The notes: a model not told the origin generated them from the sequence alone. 64,000 nt of DNA from an uncultured Dietzia sp. (GCF_937873725.1 NZ_CALMYY010000112.1:1-64000); one strand, 5' to 3'. Positions 8,791 to 19,954 are shown, numbered from the stretch's first letter. Numbers and translations: made by a program.

Positions 8791-10037
8791 CCCCCGCTCG
8801 ACCGCCCGGTGCGGGCAATGTGACCGTCCACCTCGTCGGCGTCGGCCCCGGGCCCGTCGACCTGCTCACCGTCCGCGCCACCCGCCTCATCACACGCTGC
8901 GGGACGTGCCTGCACGAGAGCGGCGCGATCGCCCCCGAGGTGCTGGCCCTGTGCCCGGCGACCGCCCGGGTGGTGGGCACGTCCGGGGTGTCACCGGCCG
9001 AGGTGATGGGGGAGGTGCGTGGCGCCCATGCCCGCGGCGACCGCGTGGTCCTGCTGCTTCCCGGCGATCCGTCGCAGCACCCCGCGGCGGACGAGGTCAC
9101 CCGCGCGCTGGACGCCGAGGGGAGCTCCTGGGACCTGGTCCCCGGGCTCCCGGCGACCCCGGGCGCGGACCCGGCCCCGGTGACGCCGCCCGATCCTGAC
9201 CCGGCGTCCGCCGCGTCCCGCGCACCCGCACCCGCCCCCGCCCCCGCACCCACCGAGCGGCCCACGCCCGCCCCGATGCCCTCCGCGGCGCCCGGTCGGA
9301 TCCTCGTGCTGGGGGGAACGGGGGAGGCCGACCGGCTCGCCGACCTCATGGTCACGGCGGGGCTCGACGTGGTGACCTCGCTCGCCGGGAAGGTGGCCCG
9401 CCCGCGGCTGCCGCGCGGCGAGGTGGGGATCGGCGACGTCGGTGGGCCGGAGGGGCTGGCCTCGTGGCTCCGCGCGAACGACGTCAGCGCCGTCATCGAC
9501 GCGACCCATCCCTTCGCGACGGACGTCTCGGACGTCGCCCGCCGGGCCGCCCGCGAGGTGGGCACGCCCCTGCTGCGGGTGCTCCGCCCGCCGTGGGAGC
9601 CGCGGGACGGGGACGAGTGGATCCGGGTCGCCGACACGGCGGCCGCCGCGCGATGCGTGCGGGAGCGGTTCCGCCGACCGATGCTCACGGTGGGGAGGCG
9701 GGGCGCGGTGGCGTTCTCCGGTGACACCCGCGGGTCGTACCTCATCCGGTGCGCGGAACCGCCCACCGGGCCGCTGCCGCACCGGTACCTGCTCATGCTG
9801 GACCGCGGCCCCTTCGGGGTCGACTCCGAGCGCACGATCATGGCCCGCCACCGGATCGACGTCCTGGTGGCCAGGAACAGCGGCGGGGAGTCGACCGCCG
9901 CCACCCTGCAGGCCGCGCGCGAGCTGCGGATCCCGGTGGTCATGGTGGACCGGCCGGAGGCGACGCCGGGCACCGACACGGTCACGTCGGTGGACGACGC
10001 CGCGCTGTGGCTGGTCCGCCGCTTCGGTTCACGCTGA
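8787..10037 (+). CDS. cobK: Half-CobM fused to precorrin-6A reductase CobK
   Basis: This is a 416-residue fusion. Residues about 10-122 match the N-terminal half of CobM (precorrin-4 C11-methyltransferase): VGVGPGPVDLLTVRATRL, a CLHES segment and LLPGDPSQHPA. The C-terminal half of the methyltransferase, which completes the SAM site, is missing. A proline/alanine linker follows (about 123-169), then a complete-looking CobK (about 171-416) with RILVLGGTGEADRL, IDATHPFATDVS and VARNSGGESTAATL. CobK reduces precorrin-6A in aerobic cobalamin synthesis. In M. tuberculosis cobM and cobK are separate neighbours. The gene starts at GTG 8787, overlapping the SDR stop, and its 3' end overlaps the convergent CobG-like gene by 9 bases. 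Confidence 0.75.
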   Translation: MTPARPPGAGNVTVHLVGVGPGPVDLLTVRATRLITRCGTCLHESGAIAPEVLALCPATARVVGTSGVSPAEVMGEVRGAHARGDRVVLLLPGDPSQHPAADEVTRALDAEGSSWDLVPGLPATPGADPAPVTPPDPDPASAASRAPAPAPAPAPTERPTPAPMPSAAPGRILVLGGTGEADRLADLMVTAGLDVVTSLAGKVARPRLPRGEVGIGDVGGPEGLASWLRANDVSAVIDATHPFATDVSDVARRAAREVGTPLLRVLRPPWEPRDGDEWIRVADTAAAARCVRERFRRPMLTVGRRGAVAFSGDTRGSYLIRCAEPPTGPLPHRYLLMLDRGPFGVDSERTIMARHRIDVLVARNSGGESTAATLQAARELRIPVVMVDRPEATPGTDTVTSVDDAALWLVRRFGSR

Positions 10038-10964
10038 GCGCGTCGGGTCCGCCCACGGGGAGGTCGCGTCGAAGATCATGCCCATCGGCGCCAGCACGCG
10101 CACCACTTGCTCCGCCATCCCCTCGGTGAGCCCGTGGAGGCCGATCACCCGGTCGGGGGAGACCGTGCTCGGCCGGTCCACCGCCCCGAGGAACTCGGCG
10201 AGCCGCGCCGGCACGACCCCGTCCGCGACCACGGCGAGCAGGCTCACCAGCCCGTCGGCGGAGTCGATCCACCCGACCCTCGGGATCTCGGCGGGAGTGG
10301 TGAGCGGCGCCGGTGACCCCACCGCGACGGTGAGCGGGTGGCCGTCCAGGATCACGACGACGAGGTCGTGCAGGTCGCCGGAGTCCGGCACCCCGGGACG
10401 GTCGTCGAGGCGCCGGGCGAGCTCGGCGGTCACGTCGGCGAGGACGGCCGCCGCGTCGGCCGCCCCGATCCCCACCGCGGTGTCGCGCCCGGCCGCGTGG
10501 ACGCGGAGCGCGTCGCCGGCGCCGCCGGCCACCGCCGCCAGGTCGGGGGCGTGCGCCAAGATGTCGCCGGCCCCGGCGTCCAGACCCAGGAGCAGGCGAG
10601 CGCCGGACGGCGCCGGGTCGGTCGCGCCGGCGGGGCCGGCGTCACCGAGCCGGGCGGCCAGCTCCGCGTCCAGTCGTTCGGGCAGGTCGGCGAGGTCGTG
10701 GTGCCCGTCGATCCGCCCGGCCATGGGGGAGGCGAGGATGCGGGGGAGCCGGTGATCGCCGATGCGCCGCGGCAGCCCCTCCGCGACCAGTCGGTCCCGG
10801 GGCACGGTGTCCCCGCCGGCCCGTCGGACCCGGATGCCGCCGCGCGGGGTGAGCACCACCTCGCCCCCGTGGCGGGCGGCCACCCCGGCCAGCGTGCTCC
10901 AGTCCCCGGGCGTCATCCGACCGCCGGGGAAGTGGGCGGCCGTGCGGAACGACGAGTCGGTCAT
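10029..10964 (-). CDS. CobG-like sirohaem-reductase relative without cysteines
   Basis: This 311-residue protein has two ferredoxin-like half-domains, as in nitrite/sulfite reductases and CobG (precorrin-3B synthase). Recognisable segments are HFPGGRMTPGDWSTLAGVAARHGGEVVLTPR and LPRILASPMAGRIDGHHDLADL, with the second half-domain from about residue 205. CobG normally carries a 4Fe-4S cluster and sirohaem bound by four cysteines in its C-terminal part. This protein has no cysteine anywhere, so it cannot hold that cluster. It may be a decayed or repurposed enzyme. The start is an ATG at 10964, divergent from the amidohydrolase-like gene. Confidence 0.65.
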   Translation of the reverse strand: MTDSSFRTAAHFPGGRMTPGDWSTLAGVAARHGGEVVLTPRGGIRVRRAGGDTVPRDRLVAEGLPRRIGDHRLPRILASPMAGRIDGHHDLADLPERLDAELAARLGDAGPAGATDPAPSGARLLLGLDAGAGDILAHAPDLAAVAGGAGDALRVHAAGRDTAVGIGAADAAAVLADVTAELARRLDDRPGVPDSGDLHDLVVVILDGHPLTVAVGSPAPLTTPAEIPRVGWIDSADGLVSLLAVVADGVVPARLAEFLGAVDRPSTVSPDRVIGLHGLTEGMAEQVVRVLAPMGMIFDATSPWADPTRSA

Positions 10965-11037
10965 GGGTGCACAGCCTAGGCGCGGGGGAGCCGGGCGGGC
11001 CGGACGGCCGCGGGGCGGCTCAGGGATACTCGGGTGC

Positions 11038-11937
11038 ATGACAGCATGCCTGGCCAGCGGCGGCCGCGTCCTCACTCCCGCCTCCCGTGACGCCACCGCC
11101 CTGGCGTACGAGGACGGGCTGGTCGTGTGGGCCGGCTCCGACGCCCCGGGCCCCGCGCTGTTCCCGGACGCCGAGCGCATCGACCTCGCTGGGGACTGGG
11201 TGGCGCCGGCGTTCGTGGAGTGTCTGACCCCGGGGCTCGACCTCCGCCGGGTCGCGGCCCGCGGCGCGGTCCCCGCCGCGCTCCCCGAGCCACACCCGGT
11301 CGGGGCGGTGGCCGACCGTGTCCGCGCGGGGGGCCGCGTGGTGGTCGACACCGGCGTCGATCCCGGCGAGGGCGCCGCCGCACTCACCCGCCTCGCCGCC
11401 GCGCCCGGCGGCCCCGCCGTGGCGAGGTGCACGCCGGTGCTCGTCGGCACGTCCGGCACGCTCGACGAGGCCACCCTCGCCGCGTTGGCGGCCGTGGGAA
11501 CCGTCCTCCTGCTCCGACCGCTGGTGGACGACCTCGCCGGCACCGACCTGGTGCGCATCGCCGCGTCCGGCGTCGCCCTGGCCGCCTCGTCCCGGGACGG
11601 CGGGGAGCTGCGGCCGTGGGATGCGTTGCGCGCGCTCACCTCCGTCGCCGGCGGCCGGGGCCTGTCCCCGCGGGCCGCGTTCACCGCGGTCACCCGCGGT
11701 GCCCGCCGTGCCGCCGGTGCCCGCGACGGGACCGCCGGAACGCTCACCCCGGGCGCCGCGGCGACGTTCGCCCGCTGGCGGACGGGGGAGCTCGCCGTGG
11801 TCGCCGCCGACGACGCCGTCCAGCGGTGGTCCACCGATCCCCGGTCCGGGGTGCCCCCGATGCCCGACCTCTCCGGTCCCGACCCCGTTCTCCGGGCGCT
11901 CGTGGTGGACGGCACACCCGCCGGCCCCGCGGAGTGA
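11038..11937 (+). CDS. Amidohydrolase-like protein lacking metal ligands
   Basis: This 299-residue protein is related to metal-dependent amidohydrolases. It starts with the usual beta-sandwich segment (ALAYEDGLVVWAGSD) and ends with a typical closing segment (GTAGTLTPGAAATFARWRTG). The HxH motif that should follow the first barrel strand (usual form VDAHVH) is replaced by VECLTPGLDL, and only one histidine is left in the whole protein. It is also shorter than the ~390 residues I expect. Catalysis is therefore doubtful. The stop overlaps the lnt start by one base, so it shares an operon with lnt and ppm1. Confidence 0.6.
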   Translation: MTACLASGGRVLTPASRDATALAYEDGLVVWAGSDAPGPALFPDAERIDLAGDWVAPAFVECLTPGLDLRRVAARGAVPAALPEPHPVGAVADRVRAGGRVVVDTGVDPGEGAAALTRLAAAPGGPAVARCTPVLVGTSGTLDEATLAALAAVGTVLLLRPLVDDLAGTDLVRIAASGVALAASSRDGGELRPWDALRALTSVAGGRGLSPRAAFTAVTRGARRAAGARDGTAGTLTPGAAATFARWRTGELAVVAADDAVQRWSTDPRSGVPPMPDLSGPDPVLRALVVDGTPAGPAE

Positions 11938-13544
11938 TGCCCCTCCTGGCGCGGCTGGCCGGGGCGGCCGCGGCCGGCGCGCTGTTGGCGGCCTCGTTCC
12001 CGCCCGTCGACCTGTGGTGGGCGGCGCCGGCGGCGATCGCCCTCTTCGTCGTCGTCCTCTCGCCCCTACGGGGCCCCGCACCCCGGGCGCGCGCGGGGGC
12101 CCTCCTCGGGTTCACCGCCGGCCTGGTGTTCTTCCTTCTGCTGGTCCCGTGGGTGGGGCTGTACGTGGGCGCCTACGCGGCGTGGGGCCTGGCCCTGGTC
12201 GAGGCCCTCTACCTCGCGGCGTTCGGGGCCGGTGCGGTGGTGATCTTGGGGGCCGGGCTCGCGCGGCGGCCCCGGGCGGGCCGGCGGGCGGGCCCGGGCA
12301 CGGGGCTCGGCGCGGTCGGCGCGGTGCTCGGGGTGGCCGGCTGGTGGTCGGTGTGGGAGTGGATCCGCTCCTCGTGGCCGTGGGGCGGGTTCCCGTGGGG
12401 CCGGCTGGCGTTCGGTCAGGCCGACGGTCCGCTCCTGCCGCTCGCCTCGCTCGGCGGGACCCCGCTGCTCGGGTTCGCGGTGGCGTCCCTGGGCGCCTCG
12501 ATCGGGGTCGGCGCGATCCTGCTCGCGCGACGAGACCGCCCCCTCGTGGCGGCCACCGGGCTCCTCACCGTCCCGCTGGTCACCGCGGGACTGGTCGCCG
12601 GGGCCGCCGTCGGGACCGGGACCGGGGACGGGGACGGGCGGGAGACCGTGGAGGTCGCGATCATCCAGGGCAACGTCCCCCGCCTCGGCCTGGACTTCAA
12701 CTCCCAGCGTCGCGCGGTGCTGGACAACCACCTCCGGGTGACCGCCGAGCTGGCCGACGGGGTCGACGCCGGAACCCGCGAGCGGCCGGACCTCGTCCTG
12801 TGGCCGGAGAACGCCTCCGACATCTCCCCGCTCGCCGACCAGCGCGCCGGCGCTCAGATCACCGCGCTGTCCCGGCGCCTGGGGGCCCCGATCCTCGTGG
12901 GCACCGTCCTGCCCGTGGGGGACGGCCCCGAGGCCACCAACTCCTACCTCGTGTGGGACGGCGGCGACCGGCTGGTCGACCGACACGACAAGAAGTTCGT
13001 CCAGCCCTTCGGCGAGTGGCTGCCGCTGCGCGCGCCGCTCGAGGCCGTCTTCCCCATCGCCCGGACCGCCGGGCACTTCGTCCCCGGCGACGGCGACGGC
13101 CTCGTCACCGCGGCGGGGGTCGAGCTGGGCGTGGCCATCTGCTTCGAGGTCGCGTTCGACGCCGCCGCCCGCGAGCCCGTCGCCCGGGGGGCGCAGATCC
13201 TCACCGTCCCCACCAACAACGCCACCTTCGGCCGCTCGCCGATGACCTACCAGCAGCTCGCGATGTCGCGGGTCCGGGCCGTGGAGCACCATGTCCCGGT
13301 ACTCATCTCCGCCACCAGCGGTGTCAGCGCGGTGATCGGACCGGACGGCACGGTCCGGCAGGAGACCGGGATCTTCGAGCCCGGGATACTGGCGGTGCAG
13401 GTCGAGGTGGGGGGTGCCGGTACGATGGCAACCCGACTGGGTGGCATCCCGCAGGCGGTGTGTTGCCTCATCGGGCTCGTCGGGTTGGCCTGGGCGCTCC
13501 TGCGCGCCCGGCCGCGGCCCGCGACCGACTCCGAGGAGATCTAA
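11937..13544 (+). CDS. lnt: Apolipoprotein N-acyltransferase Lnt
   Basis: Lnt adds the third acyl chain to the N-terminal cysteine of lipoproteins at the outer face of the inner membrane. The 535-residue protein has about six N-terminal membrane spans, a nitrilase-like periplasmic domain (about 235-500) and a last span. The catalytic triad is visible as Glu in WPENAS, Lys in HDKKFVQPFGEW and Cys in ICFEVAFD. In mycobacteria Lnt can be fused to Ppm1 (Rv2051c). Here the two are separate, with ppm1 starting at the base after the lnt stop. The ATG overlaps the upstream stop (TGATG). Confidence 0.93.
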   Translation: MPLLARLAGAAAAGALLAASFPPVDLWWAAPAAIALFVVVLSPLRGPAPRARAGALLGFTAGLVFFLLLVPWVGLYVGAYAAWGLALVEALYLAAFGAGAVVILGAGLARRPRAGRRAGPGTGLGAVGAVLGVAGWWSVWEWIRSSWPWGGFPWGRLAFGQADGPLLPLASLGGTPLLGFAVASLGASIGVGAILLARRDRPLVAATGLLTVPLVTAGLVAGAAVGTGTGDGDGRETVEVAIIQGNVPRLGLDFNSQRRAVLDNHLRVTAELADGVDAGTRERPDLVLWPENASDISPLADQRAGAQITALSRRLGAPILVGTVLPVGDGPEATNSYLVWDGGDRLVDRHDKKFVQPFGEWLPLRAPLEAVFPIARTAGHFVPGDGDGLVTAAGVELGVAICFEVAFDAAAREPVARGAQILTVPTNNATFGRSPMTYQQLAMSRVRAVEHHVPVLISATSGVSAVIGPDGTVRQETGIFEPGILAVQVEVGGAGTMATRLGGIPQAVCCLIGLVGLAWALLRARPRPATDSEEI

Positions 13545-14324
13545 GTGACCGACCCGTTGACACCCGGCAGCGACGTGCCGTCCGCGCGGACCCTGGTGAT
13601 CATTCCGACCTATGACGAGCGGGAGAACCTGCCGGGGGTCGTGGAGCGGTTGCTCACCGCCGCGCCCGACGTCGCCGTGCTCATCGCAGACGACAGCAGC
13701 CCCGACGGCACGGGGGAGGTCGCCGACCGGCTCGCCGCCGACGACACCCGGGGTCGGATCTCCGTCCTGCACCGGACCAGCAAGGAGGGACTCGGCGCCG
13801 CGTACATCGCCGGCTTCCGGTGGGGACTGGAGCGCGGCTACACGGTGCTGGTGGAGATGGACGCCGACGGGAGCCATCCGCCCGAGCGACTGCCCGCGAT
13901 GCTCGCGGCGGTCGACGCGGGTGCGGACCTCGCGATCGGGTCCCGGTACGTGCCGGGCGGCGCCGTCGTGAACTGGCCGTGGCGGCGCCACGTCATCTCA
14001 CGGGGCGGCAACGTCTACTCCCGCCTCCTGCTGGGTGTGGGCATCAAGGACATCACCGCCGGGTACCGCGCCTACCGCGCCCGGGCGATCGCCGAGCTCG
14101 ACCTCGACTCCATCGAGTCGAAGGGATACTGCTTCCAGATCGACATGACGTGGCGGCTGCTCGGCAACGGCCGATCGGTCGTCGAGGTGCCCATCACCTT
14201 CACCGAACGCACCGTGGGACAGTCCAAGATGAGCGAGTCGATCTTCCGCGAGGCCGCCGTCAACGTGGCGCGGTGGGGCTGGGAGAAGCGCCGCCGGCAG
14301 CTCCGGGCCCTCGTCCGGCGCTGA
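13545..14324 (+). CDS. ppm1: Polyprenol monophosphomannose synthase
   Basis: This GT2 glycosyltransferase moves mannose from GDP-mannose to polyprenyl phosphate, the donor used for lipomannan, lipoarabinomannan and protein mannosylation. The 259-residue protein has [16 protein letters not shown] at the start of the GT-A fold, [14 protein letters not shown] (nucleotide), [13 protein letters not shown] (metal-binding DxD-like) and [13 protein letters not shown]. No membrane anchor is present. The start is the GTG directly after the lnt stop; the two proteins correspond to the two halves of the mycobacterial fusion. Confidence 0.92.
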   Translation: MTDPLTPGSDVPSARTLVIIPTYDERENLPGVVERLLTAAPDVAVLIADDSSPDGTGEVADRLAADDTRGRISVLHRTSKEGLGAAYIAGFRWGLERGYTVLVEMDADGSHPPERLPAMLAAVDAGADLAIGSRYVPGGAVVNWPWRRHVISRGGNVYSRLLLGVGIKDITAGYRAYRARAIAELDLDSIESKGYCFQIDMTWRLLGNGRSVVEVPITFTERTVGQSKMSESIFREAAVNVARWGWEKRRRQLRALVRR

Positions 14325-14348
14325 TCCGCCACCCCGCCGGACGAGGAA

Positions 14349-14377
14349 CGCCCCGGCCCCGTGACGGGGTCGGGGCG
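14349..14377. terminator. Bidirectional hairpin terminator between ppm1 and rbpA
   Basis: A 13-bp GC-rich stem (CGCCCCGGCCCCG paired with CGGGGTCGGGGCG, one G-T pair) closes a 3-base loop between two convergent genes. No U-tract follows, which is usual in Actinobacteria. Confidence 0.75.
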
Positions 14378-14396
14378 TGTCACACGCGGGTGGGGA

Positions 14397-14741
14397 TCAG
14401 CGGGCGCCTGCGCGGCGACGCTTCTTGAGCAGATCCATCCGCTCCTTGAGAAGCTCCTCCAGGTCCTCCAGCGAGCGACGCTCGAGAAGCATGTCCCAGT
14501 GGGTACGCGGCGGCTTGCCCTTCTTGACCTCCACGGCGGGGCCGTCGATGAGCTGGCCCTCCTGGCCGTTCTTGCACATCCACGCGCCCGGGATCTCCGC
14601 GTCGTCCGCGAACGGGACCTCGTAGACCTCGCCGTTCTCCGTCTGGTACCTGGCCATCCGCCGTGGCGCGAGATCGGTGTTCCGGTCGGTCTCGTAGCTC
14701 ACCGCACCGAGGCGGCTGCCCCTGAGGACTCGAACTGCCAT
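14397..14741 (-). CDS. rbpA: RNA polymerase-binding protein RbpA
   Basis: RbpA binds sigma-A and the RNA polymerase core, stabilises the open promoter complex and is confined to Actinobacteria. The 114-residue protein shows the expected order: basic N-terminal tail (MAVRVLRGSRLGAVSYETD), core with YEVPFADDAEIPGAW, the MCKNGQEG loop, and the sigma-interacting helix near the C-terminus (RTHWDMLLERRSLEDLEELL) with a basic end. An AAGGAG site lies just before the ATG at 14741. M. tuberculosis Rv2050 has the same position beside ppm1. Confidence 0.97.
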   Translation of the reverse strand: MAVRVLRGSRLGAVSYETDRNTDLAPRRMARYQTENGEVYEVPFADDAEIPGAWMCKNGQEGQLIDGPAVEVKKGKPPRTHWDMLLERRSLEDLEELLKERMDLLKKRRRAGAR

Positions 14742-14881
14742 GCGAACTCCTTCTGCCGTGTTCGTCGCGCCGGGACACGACGCTCTGTGGTGCCTGATGA
14801 TGTAACGCCGGGTGACCCCCGAAATGTTCCCACGCGCCGGTGCGGCAGGCCAGTCGGGGACCGCCTCGGTACCCTGATCCC

Positions 14882-15238
14882 GTGGAATCCGACGTCACGG
14901 CCGAGCCCGCCCCGCCGCGGCGGGGCGAGGCCTCCTGCGCGTGGTGTGGTCGTCCGGTGAACGAGGGCGGCACCGGGAGGCGGCGACGCTACTGCCGCCG
15001 CTCGTGCCGCCAACGCGCCTACGAGCAACGTCAGGCGCTCCGGATGCAGGACCTGCCCGAGGGGACGGTCGTGCTCTCCGAGTCGGAGTCCGCCGACCTC
15101 ATGGACCGCCTGTTCCAGCTCCGGTGCGCATGCGAGGACCTGCACACCGCCATCGCCGAGGGGGAGGACCCCGCCGAGCTCGCCCGCATGTCGGACGGAC
15201 TGGTGTCCACGGCCAGGCGCGCCGAGCGCCTGCGCTGA
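14882..15238 (+). CDS. Small zinc-ribbon protein of unknown function
   Basis: This 118-residue protein has a Cys4 ribbon at residues about 19-42 (CAWCGRPV ... YCRRSCRQRAYE), rich in arginine, suggesting nucleic-acid binding. The C-terminal half (about 60-118) is predicted helical and acidic, possibly dimerising. I do not recognise a named family beyond an actinobacterial zinc-finger type. The GTG at 14882 is the best start. The downstream membrane hydrolase gene begins 14 bases after the stop, so the two may be co-transcribed. Confidence 0.6.
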   Translation: MESDVTAEPAPPRRGEASCAWCGRPVNEGGTGRRRRYCRRSCRQRAYEQRQALRMQDLPEGTVVLSESESADLMDRLFQLRCACEDLHTAIAEGEDPAELARMSDGLVSTARRAERLR

Positions 15239-15252
15239 GCCGGGGGACCACG

Positions 15253-16965
15253 GTGACGCCGGCCGGCCGGGCGCTCCGGGAGTGGTGGGAGCGTTGGCAC
15301 CTGTCCGTCACCGGGCTTGTCGTGGCGGGGCTGGCGGCGTGGTCCTCCCTCCTGCCGTCGCTCGTGCCGCGCGGGTGGTCCTACCAGGGGATCATCACCG
15401 GCCTGTCGATGCTCATGGGGTACGGAACGGGCGTGGCGGTGCGCACGGCGTGGCACCGGTTCGTCGCCCCCCGGATCGAACTTCATCCCACCCTGACCGA
15501 GCTGGGCGACGCCCTCCTGTCCTTCGCCCGCCTGTCCGCCCCCTACGTCGTGGTGGTCTACCTCGTCACCGCCACGGCCACCGCCATCCGATGGCAGGAC
15601 CAGGTCTCGGACCTGGTGGGGTCGCCCAGGCCGCCGTGGGGGGACTACATGCGCATCCCCTGGGTGGCGTTGGCGGTCTTCGTGGGTCTCCTCATGGCGT
15701 TCCGGGCGCTCCGCGCCGCGTACCGCGCGCTCGCCCGAGCCGTCCGCCGCCGCGTCGACGTGAGCGAGTACACCGCCCGGATCTCCGGGATCATCGCGGT
15801 GGCGGCGCTCCTGCTCGGGATCGCGCACGGCGTCGTGCCGCGCCTGTTCTTCGACGGCGCCAACCGGATCTACAGCGCGGCCAACGACGAGGACCTTCCC
15901 GACGCCGACGCCCCGACCGACCCCGAGAGATCCGGGGCCCCGGGGTCGGCCGTCGACTTCGCGGACCTGGGGCTGCAGGGCCGCCGGTTCGTCAGCGGGG
16001 GACTGGGCCGTGACCGGCTGAGCGAGCTGACGGGGGAGGAAGCACGCCAACCGATCCGCCTGTACGCGGGGCTCGGGTCCGCGCCGACCGACGACGAGCG
16101 TGCGCAGTTGGTGGTGGACGAGCTCGAGCGCACGCGGGCATGGGAGCGCGGCGCCGTGGTGGTGGCACCGACCACCGGCACCGGATGGATCAACCCGTAC
16201 GCCGCGCAGGCCATCGAGCTCCTCTCCGGGGGAGACGTGGCGATCGTCGGCACGCAGTATTCCTACCTCCCCAGCTGGATCTCCTTCCTCGCCGACCGGG
16301 AGAAGTCGGAATCGGCCGGGCGATCGCTCATCGAGGCCGTGGTCTCGTGGCGCGATTCCCTGCCGCCGGACAGGCCGCGACCGGCCCTCTACATCTACGG
16401 AGAGAGCCTGGGGACCCAGGCGGGGGAGGCCGCGTTCTCCGGAATCCGCGATATCCGGGCCACCGTGGATGGGGTGTTGTGGATGGGTCCGCCCGGCTCC
16501 AACCGGATCTGGCGCTCGCTGGTCGACCGCCGGGACCCCGGGTCCACCATGACCGATCCGGTCTATGCCGGCGGGCTGCTCGTGCGCTTCACCGAGGACC
16601 CCGCCGAGTACCGATCGGACGTCGGCCCCTGGCTCCCGCCCCGCGTGCTCTACGTCCAGCACGCCACCGACCCCGTGGTGTGGTGGAGCCCGGATCTCCT
16701 GTTCGACCGTCCCGCGTGGCTCACCGAGCCGCCGGGGAAGGGCCGCCATCCCGGAATGGTCTACCTCCCGGTCATCACCTTCTTCCAGGTCACCGCCGAC
16801 CTCGGCAACGCGATCGGCGGATCGGAGGGATACGGCCACCTCTACGACAGCCAGATCCTCGACGGGTGGGCTGCGGCCACGGACCGTCCGGGGTGGGACG
16901 ACGACGAGTTCCGGCGATACGCCCGGCTGCTCGCCACCGCGATGGAGCAGCAGGACAGGGGCTGA
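15253..16965 (+). CDS. Membrane-anchored alpha/beta-hydrolase (Abhydrolase_9 type)
   Basis: The 570-residue protein has about five hydrophobic spans in the first ~200 residues, then a soluble alpha/beta-hydrolase domain. The nucleophile elbow is YIYGESLGTQ (GxSxG). The pattern fits the actinobacterial family with PF10081-type hydrolase domains, for which M. tuberculosis Rv1069c is an example I recall. The substrate is unknown; a lipid ester in the envelope is plausible. The GTG at 15253 is chosen because the membrane region then begins at residue ~15. Confidence 0.75.
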   Translation: MTPAGRALREWWERWHLSVTGLVVAGLAAWSSLLPSLVPRGWSYQGIITGLSMLMGYGTGVAVRTAWHRFVAPRIELHPTLTELGDALLSFARLSAPYVVVVYLVTATATAIRWQDQVSDLVGSPRPPWGDYMRIPWVALAVFVGLLMAFRALRAAYRALARAVRRRVDVSEYTARISGIIAVAALLLGIAHGVVPRLFFDGANRIYSAANDEDLPDADAPTDPERSGAPGSAVDFADLGLQGRRFVSGGLGRDRLSELTGEEARQPIRLYAGLGSAPTDDERAQLVVDELERTRAWERGAVVVAPTTGTGWINPYAAQAIELLSGGDVAIVGTQYSYLPSWISFLADREKSESAGRSLIEAVVSWRDSLPPDRPRPALYIYGESLGTQAGEAAFSGIRDIRATVDGVLWMGPPGSNRIWRSLVDRRDPGSTMTDPVYAGGLLVRFTEDPAEYRSDVGPWLPPRVLYVQHATDPVVWWSPDLLFDRPAWLTEPPGKGRHPGMVYLPVITFFQVTADLGNAIGGSEGYGHLYDSQILDGWAAATDRPGWDDDEFRRYARLLATAMEQQDRG

Positions 16966-17034
16966 GGTCCCGCTCGCCCCGGCGGGTGGCGATCATCTAC
17001 CGTGGCCCCAGGAGACGGGACGAGGGGGACCACC

Positions 17035-19389
<2,355 letters not shown>

Positions 19390-19417
19390 CCGGCCGGGCG
19401 GCGGGTAGAAAGGACCC

Positions 19418-19861
19418 ATGGCCGATTCCACCGAATTCCCCGACGCCGCCTCCCACAGCGCGAGTGCGTTCGTCCGCCTCTCCGGGCTCGTCGTCGACGA
19501 GGTGACCCCCACGACCCTGAGGGGGCACGCGCAGCTCGGCGGTGACCACCTCACCGCGTGGGGGACGGTGCACGGCGGCGTCTACGCCAGCATCGTCGAG
19601 TCCGCCGGCGGCGCGGGCGCCGGGTTCGCGGTCGCCGACCGGGGCCAGATCGCGGTGGGAGTCCACAACGGGACCGATTTCCTCCGGCCGTCCACCGGCG
19701 GGCGGGTCGAGGTGACCGCCCGCGCGCTGTTCCAGGGGCGCAGCCAGCAACTGTGGGATGTCGTGATCAGCCAGGCCGAGGGTGGAGCCGTGCTCGCCCG
19801 GGGCCAACTCCGGCTCCAGAACGTGCCCAGGCCGGACACCTCCGCCACGCCCGGGCGCTGA
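19418..19861 (+). CDS. PaaI-family hotdog thioesterase
   Basis: This is a 147-residue acyl-CoA thioesterase of the PaaI type. The active-site helix reads TVHGGVYASIVESAGG, following the conserved HLTAWGTVHGG, and the next strand is HNGTDFLRPSTGG. A second close relative lies at 44927-45364 (shared pattern HGGVYxxIVE and STDFLR). The substrate is probably an aromatic or fatty acyl-CoA. The 3' end runs into a short tandem repeat. Confidence 0.82.
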   Translation: MADSTEFPDAASHSASAFVRLSGLVVDEVTPTTLRGHAQLGGDHLTAWGTVHGGVYASIVESAGGAGAGFAVADRGQIAVGVHNGTDFLRPSTGGRVEVTARALFQGRSQQLWDVVISQAEGGAVLARGQLRLQNVPRPDTSATPGR

Positions 19862-19912
19862 GAACCCGGGCGCTCAGAACCCGGGCGTGGCGGGCCGGAC
19901 GTGGCGGGCCGG
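19850..19912. repeat. Short tandem repeats at a gene end
   Basis: Units of 15 bp (CCCGGGCGCTGAGAA type) start at 19850, 19865 and 19880. Two 12-bp units (GTGGCGGGCCGG) follow at 19887 and 19901. The first unit contains the stop region of the thioesterase gene. This looks like replication-slippage expansion. Confidence 0.75.
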
Positions 19913-19954
19913 CGGCCGGCCCTCGATCCCCCCGGCCGGGAGTAGATTCGCACC

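Noticed and set aside
10029-11037. Cobalamin riboswitch near the cob-like genes
   Set aside because: I found no B12-box-like block upstream of either gene. The cobK fusion starts inside the preceding gene.
10965-11915. Upstream extension of the CobG-like frame to 628 residues
   Set aside because: It is antisense to the amidohydrolase-like gene and is Ser/Arg/Pro-rich shadow sequence.
14349-14377. Riboswitch or small RNA near rbpA
   Set aside because: The only structure is a simple GC-rich hairpin between convergent genes, better explained as a terminator.
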